DNA of 7,335 nt from an uncultured Bacillota bacterium (GTDB lineage Bacteria; Bacillota; Clostridia; Peptostreptococcales; Anaerovoracaceae). The notes below the pieces were generated by a model, which made no database searches, had not been told where the DNA came from, and saw only the letters and a list, made by a program, of their open reading frames with translations. This document shows, in pieces, positions 5,909-7,335 of the stretch (its first letter is position 1; each line of letters begins with the position of its first letter). Both the position numbers and the translations under genes were made by a program. The DNA lies in NCBI GenBank assembly GCA_947302945.1, contig CAMYWZ010000056.1, positions 1 to 7,335 of the forward strand, given 5' to 3'.

Positions 5909-6967
5909 ATGACCATCATAGTTACCGGAGGAGCCGGCTTCATCGGCAGCAACTTCATATTCCATATGCTCGAAAAGCACCCGGACTACCGCATAGTCTG
6001 CATAGACAAGCTCACCTACGCGGGGAACCTGTCGACGCTGGCCTGCGTCCTGGACAAGAACTCCAAGGATTACAAGCCGGACTGGGCGGAGCGCTTCCGC
6101 TTCGTAAAGCTGGATATCTGCGACCGCGAGGGCGTCTTCAAGCTCTTTGAAGAGGAAAAGCCGGACATCGTCATCAACTTCGCGGCGGAAAGCCACGTGG
6201 ACCGCAGCATCGAGGACCCGGGCGTATTCCTCCAGACCAATATAATAGGTACCTCGGTGCTCATGGACGCGTGCCGCAAGTACGGCGTGGAGCGCTACCA
6301 TCAGGTATCCACGGACGAAGTCTACGGAGACCTTCCGCTCGACAGGCCGGACCTGTTCTTCACAGAAGACACGCCGATACATACCAGCAGCCCCTACAGC
6401 AGCTCCAAGGCCGGCGCGGACCTTCTGGTCATGGCCTACAACAGGACCTACGGTCTGCCAGTCACCATCAGCCGCTGCAGCAACAACTACGGGCCGTATC
6501 ACTTCCCGGAAAAGCTCATCCCGCTGATGATAGCAAACTGCCTGAATGACAAGCCTCTCCCGGTCTACGGCGAGGGCCTCAACGTCCGCGACTGGCTCTA
6601 CGTAGAGGACCACTGCCGCGCCATAGACCTCATAGTCCACAAGGGCAGGGTAGGCGAGGTCTACAACGTCGGCGGCCACAACGAGATGCGCAACATAGAC
6701 ATCGTAAAGCTCATATGCAAGGAGCTCGGCAAGCCCGAGAGCCTCATAACACACGTCACGGACCGCAAGGGCCACGATATGCGCTACGCGATCGACCCGA
6801 CCAAGATCCATAATGAGCTTGGCTGGCTGCCGGAGACAAAGTTCGCCGACGGCATAAAGAAGACCATAGGCTGGTACCTTGACAACCGCTCCTGGTGGGA
6901 AGAGATCATCAGCGGCGAGTACCAGAAGTATTACGACAAGATGTACGGCAGCAGGGGGACCCTTTAG
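5909..6967 (+). CDS. rmlB: dTDP-glucose 4,6-dehydratase RmlB
   Basis: RmlB converts dTDP-glucose to dTDP-4-keto-6-deoxyglucose, using tightly bound NAD+ in a oxidation, elimination and reduction cycle. The 352-residue length is typical. Visible features are the NAD loop TGGAGFIGSN (6-15), DKLTYAGNLSTL (33-44), NFAAESHVDRSI (90-101), the catalytic STDEVYG with T135, D136 and E137, the Tyr-x3-Lys pair Y163 and K167 in SPYSSSKA, RCSNNYGPYHFPEKLIP (189-205), RDWLYVEDHC (227-236), VYNVGG (251-256) and DRKGHDMRYAID (285-296). Every dehydratase hallmark is intact. The region around 47-62 (VLDKNSKDYKPDWAER) is slightly longer than in Escherichia coli RmlB, as I recall for several Bacillota homologues. 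The stop TAG touches the ATG of rmlD. Arginine codons are 14 CGC and 4 AGG, a clear contrast with the genes before 4960. The long open frame on the opposite strand is a codon-bias shadow. Confidence 0.97.
   Translation: MTIIVTGGAGFIGSNFIFHMLEKHPDYRIVCIDKLTYAGNLSTLACVLDKNSKDYKPDWAERFRFVKLDICDREGVFKLFEEEKPDIVINFAAESHVDRSIEDPGVFLQTNIIGTSVLMDACRKYGVERYHQVSTDEVYGDLPLDRPDLFFTEDTPIHTSSPYSSSKAGADLLVMAYNRTYGLPVTISRCSNNYGPYHFPEKLIPLMIANCLNDKPLPVYGEGLNVRDWLYVEDHCRAIDLIVHKGRVGEVYNVGGHNEMRNIDIVKLICKELGKPESLITHVTDRKGHDMRYAIDPTKIHNELGWLPETKFADGIKKTIGWYLDNRSWWEEIISGEYQKYYDKMYGSRGTL
6953..6959 (+). promoter_or_regulatory. Ribosome binding site of rmlD
   Basis: AGGGGGA within the last codons of rmlB is eight bases before the ATG at 6968. 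It supports that start, which follows the rmlB stop with no gap. Confidence 0.55.
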
Positions 6968-7335
6968 ATGAAAGCATTTGTAACAGGTGTCTGCGGCCAG
7001 CTCGGCCACGACGTGGTCAACGAGCTTTTCGGGCGCGGCGCTGAGTGTATAGGATCGGATGTAAGGCCTGTCTATTCAGGAGCAGCCGATGGTTCTCCGG
7101 TCACGCGCCTTCCGTATGTCCAGCTCGATATCACGGACCGCGCGAAGGTGGACGAAGTCATCTGCACCGTCCGCCCCGACGTCATCATCCACTGCGCCGC
7201 CTGGACAGCCGTGGATGCCGCGGAGGATCCCGAGAACGCTCCGAAGGTCTACGCCATCAACGCCGAAGGCACGAAGAACATCGCGCTTGCCGCCAAAAAG
7301 ACCGGCTCCGCGATGATCTACATCTCCACGGACTA
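6968..7335 (+). CDS. rmlD: dTDP-4-dehydrorhamnose reductase RmlD (3' truncated by window end)
   Basis: The frame from 6968 stays open to the window end, giving 122 complete codons of an enzyme that is normally about 280-300 residues. RmlD reduces dTDP-4-keto-L-rhamnose to dTDP-L-rhamnose with NAD(P)H, the last step of the pathway. The N-terminus MKAFVTGVCGQLGHDVV carries the GxxGQLG nucleotide loop, with a Cys where Asn or Lys is more usual. It is followed by LDITDRAKVDEVI, PDVIIHCAAWTAVDAAEDP (a near-diagnostic RmlD segment), VYAINAEGTKNIALAAK and the beginning of the YISTDY motif at the very end. The catalytic Tyr-x3-Lys lies beyond the window and cannot be checked. There is no gap after rmlB, so the two are co-translated. 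An overlapping frame at 7089-7316 gives only Arg/Ser/Pro-rich text and is not real. Confidence 0.94.
   Translation, partial: MKAFVTGVCGQLGHDVVNELFGRGAECIGSDVRPVYSGAADGSPVTRLPYVQLDITDRAKVDEVICTVRPDVIIHCAAWTAVDAAEDPENAPKVYAINAEGTKNIALAAKKTGSAMIYISTD

Noticed and set aside
5906..7009. A 367-codon open frame on the minus strand spanning all of rmlB
   Set aside because: It mirrors rmlB, whose catalytic motifs are all intact on the + strand. The predicted protein is a low-complexity Val/Ala/Leu/Asp-rich text with no motif; it arises from codon bias in GC-rich DNA.
7089..7316. A 75-codon + strand open frame inside rmlD
   Set aside because: It is in a different frame from the clear RmlD reading and gives Arg/Ser/Pro-rich text with no domain.

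Overview
The window is a stretch of a surface-polysaccharide (capsule, O-antigen-like or wall polysaccharide) biosynthesis cluster, with every supported gene on the + strand. The organism is most likely a bacterium of the Bacillota, Clostridia-like, with moderate-to-high GC. This is inferred from the RmlA and RmlB sequence style, the heavy use of AGG and ATA codons, and purine-rich ribosome binding sites. It is not proven, and no rRNA, tRNA or other marker gene is present to settle it.

Layout. (1) Positions 1-92 hold the last 29 codons of an unidentified gene. (2) Positions 89-4960 hold four genes: a GT4 glycosyltransferase, a WbsX/GH99-like protein, an extended short-chain dehydrogenase (sugar-nucleotide epimerase/reductase type), and a multi-spanning Wzy_C-type O-antigen polymerase/ligase-like protein. 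Each of these four starts inside the stop codon of the gene before it, with the same 4-base ATGA overlap, so the block looks like one translationally coupled operon. (3) A 48-base AT-rich gap (4961-5008) follows. It is the only real intergenic space in the window, and a doubled TATAAT-like sequence sits at its left edge. (4) Positions 5009-7335 hold dTDP-L-rhamnose precursor genes: rmlA, rmlB and the first third of rmlD, which the window end cuts. rmlC is not seen.

How the parts fit. RmlA and RmlB turn glucose-1-phosphate and dTTP into dTDP-4-keto-6-deoxyglucose. RmlC (not seen) and RmlD would complete dTDP-L-rhamnose. The upstream SDR may make a second activated sugar. The GT4 enzyme and possibly the WbsX protein build the repeat unit or modify glycans, and the Wzy_C membrane protein would polymerise or transfer the product on the outer face of the membrane. 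No flippase, initiating phosphoglycosyltransferase or chain-length regulator is visible.

The most interesting points are: an N-terminal segment of the Wzy_C protein that resembles a worn-out GT2 glycosyltransferase domain; the loss of the ligase-type His in that protein; conservation of a GH99-like double-glutamate motif in the WbsX protein; and a shift in arginine codon use between the transferase block and the rml block. I found no mobile elements, CRISPR arrays or RNA genes. Nothing here clearly amounts to a wholly new system.
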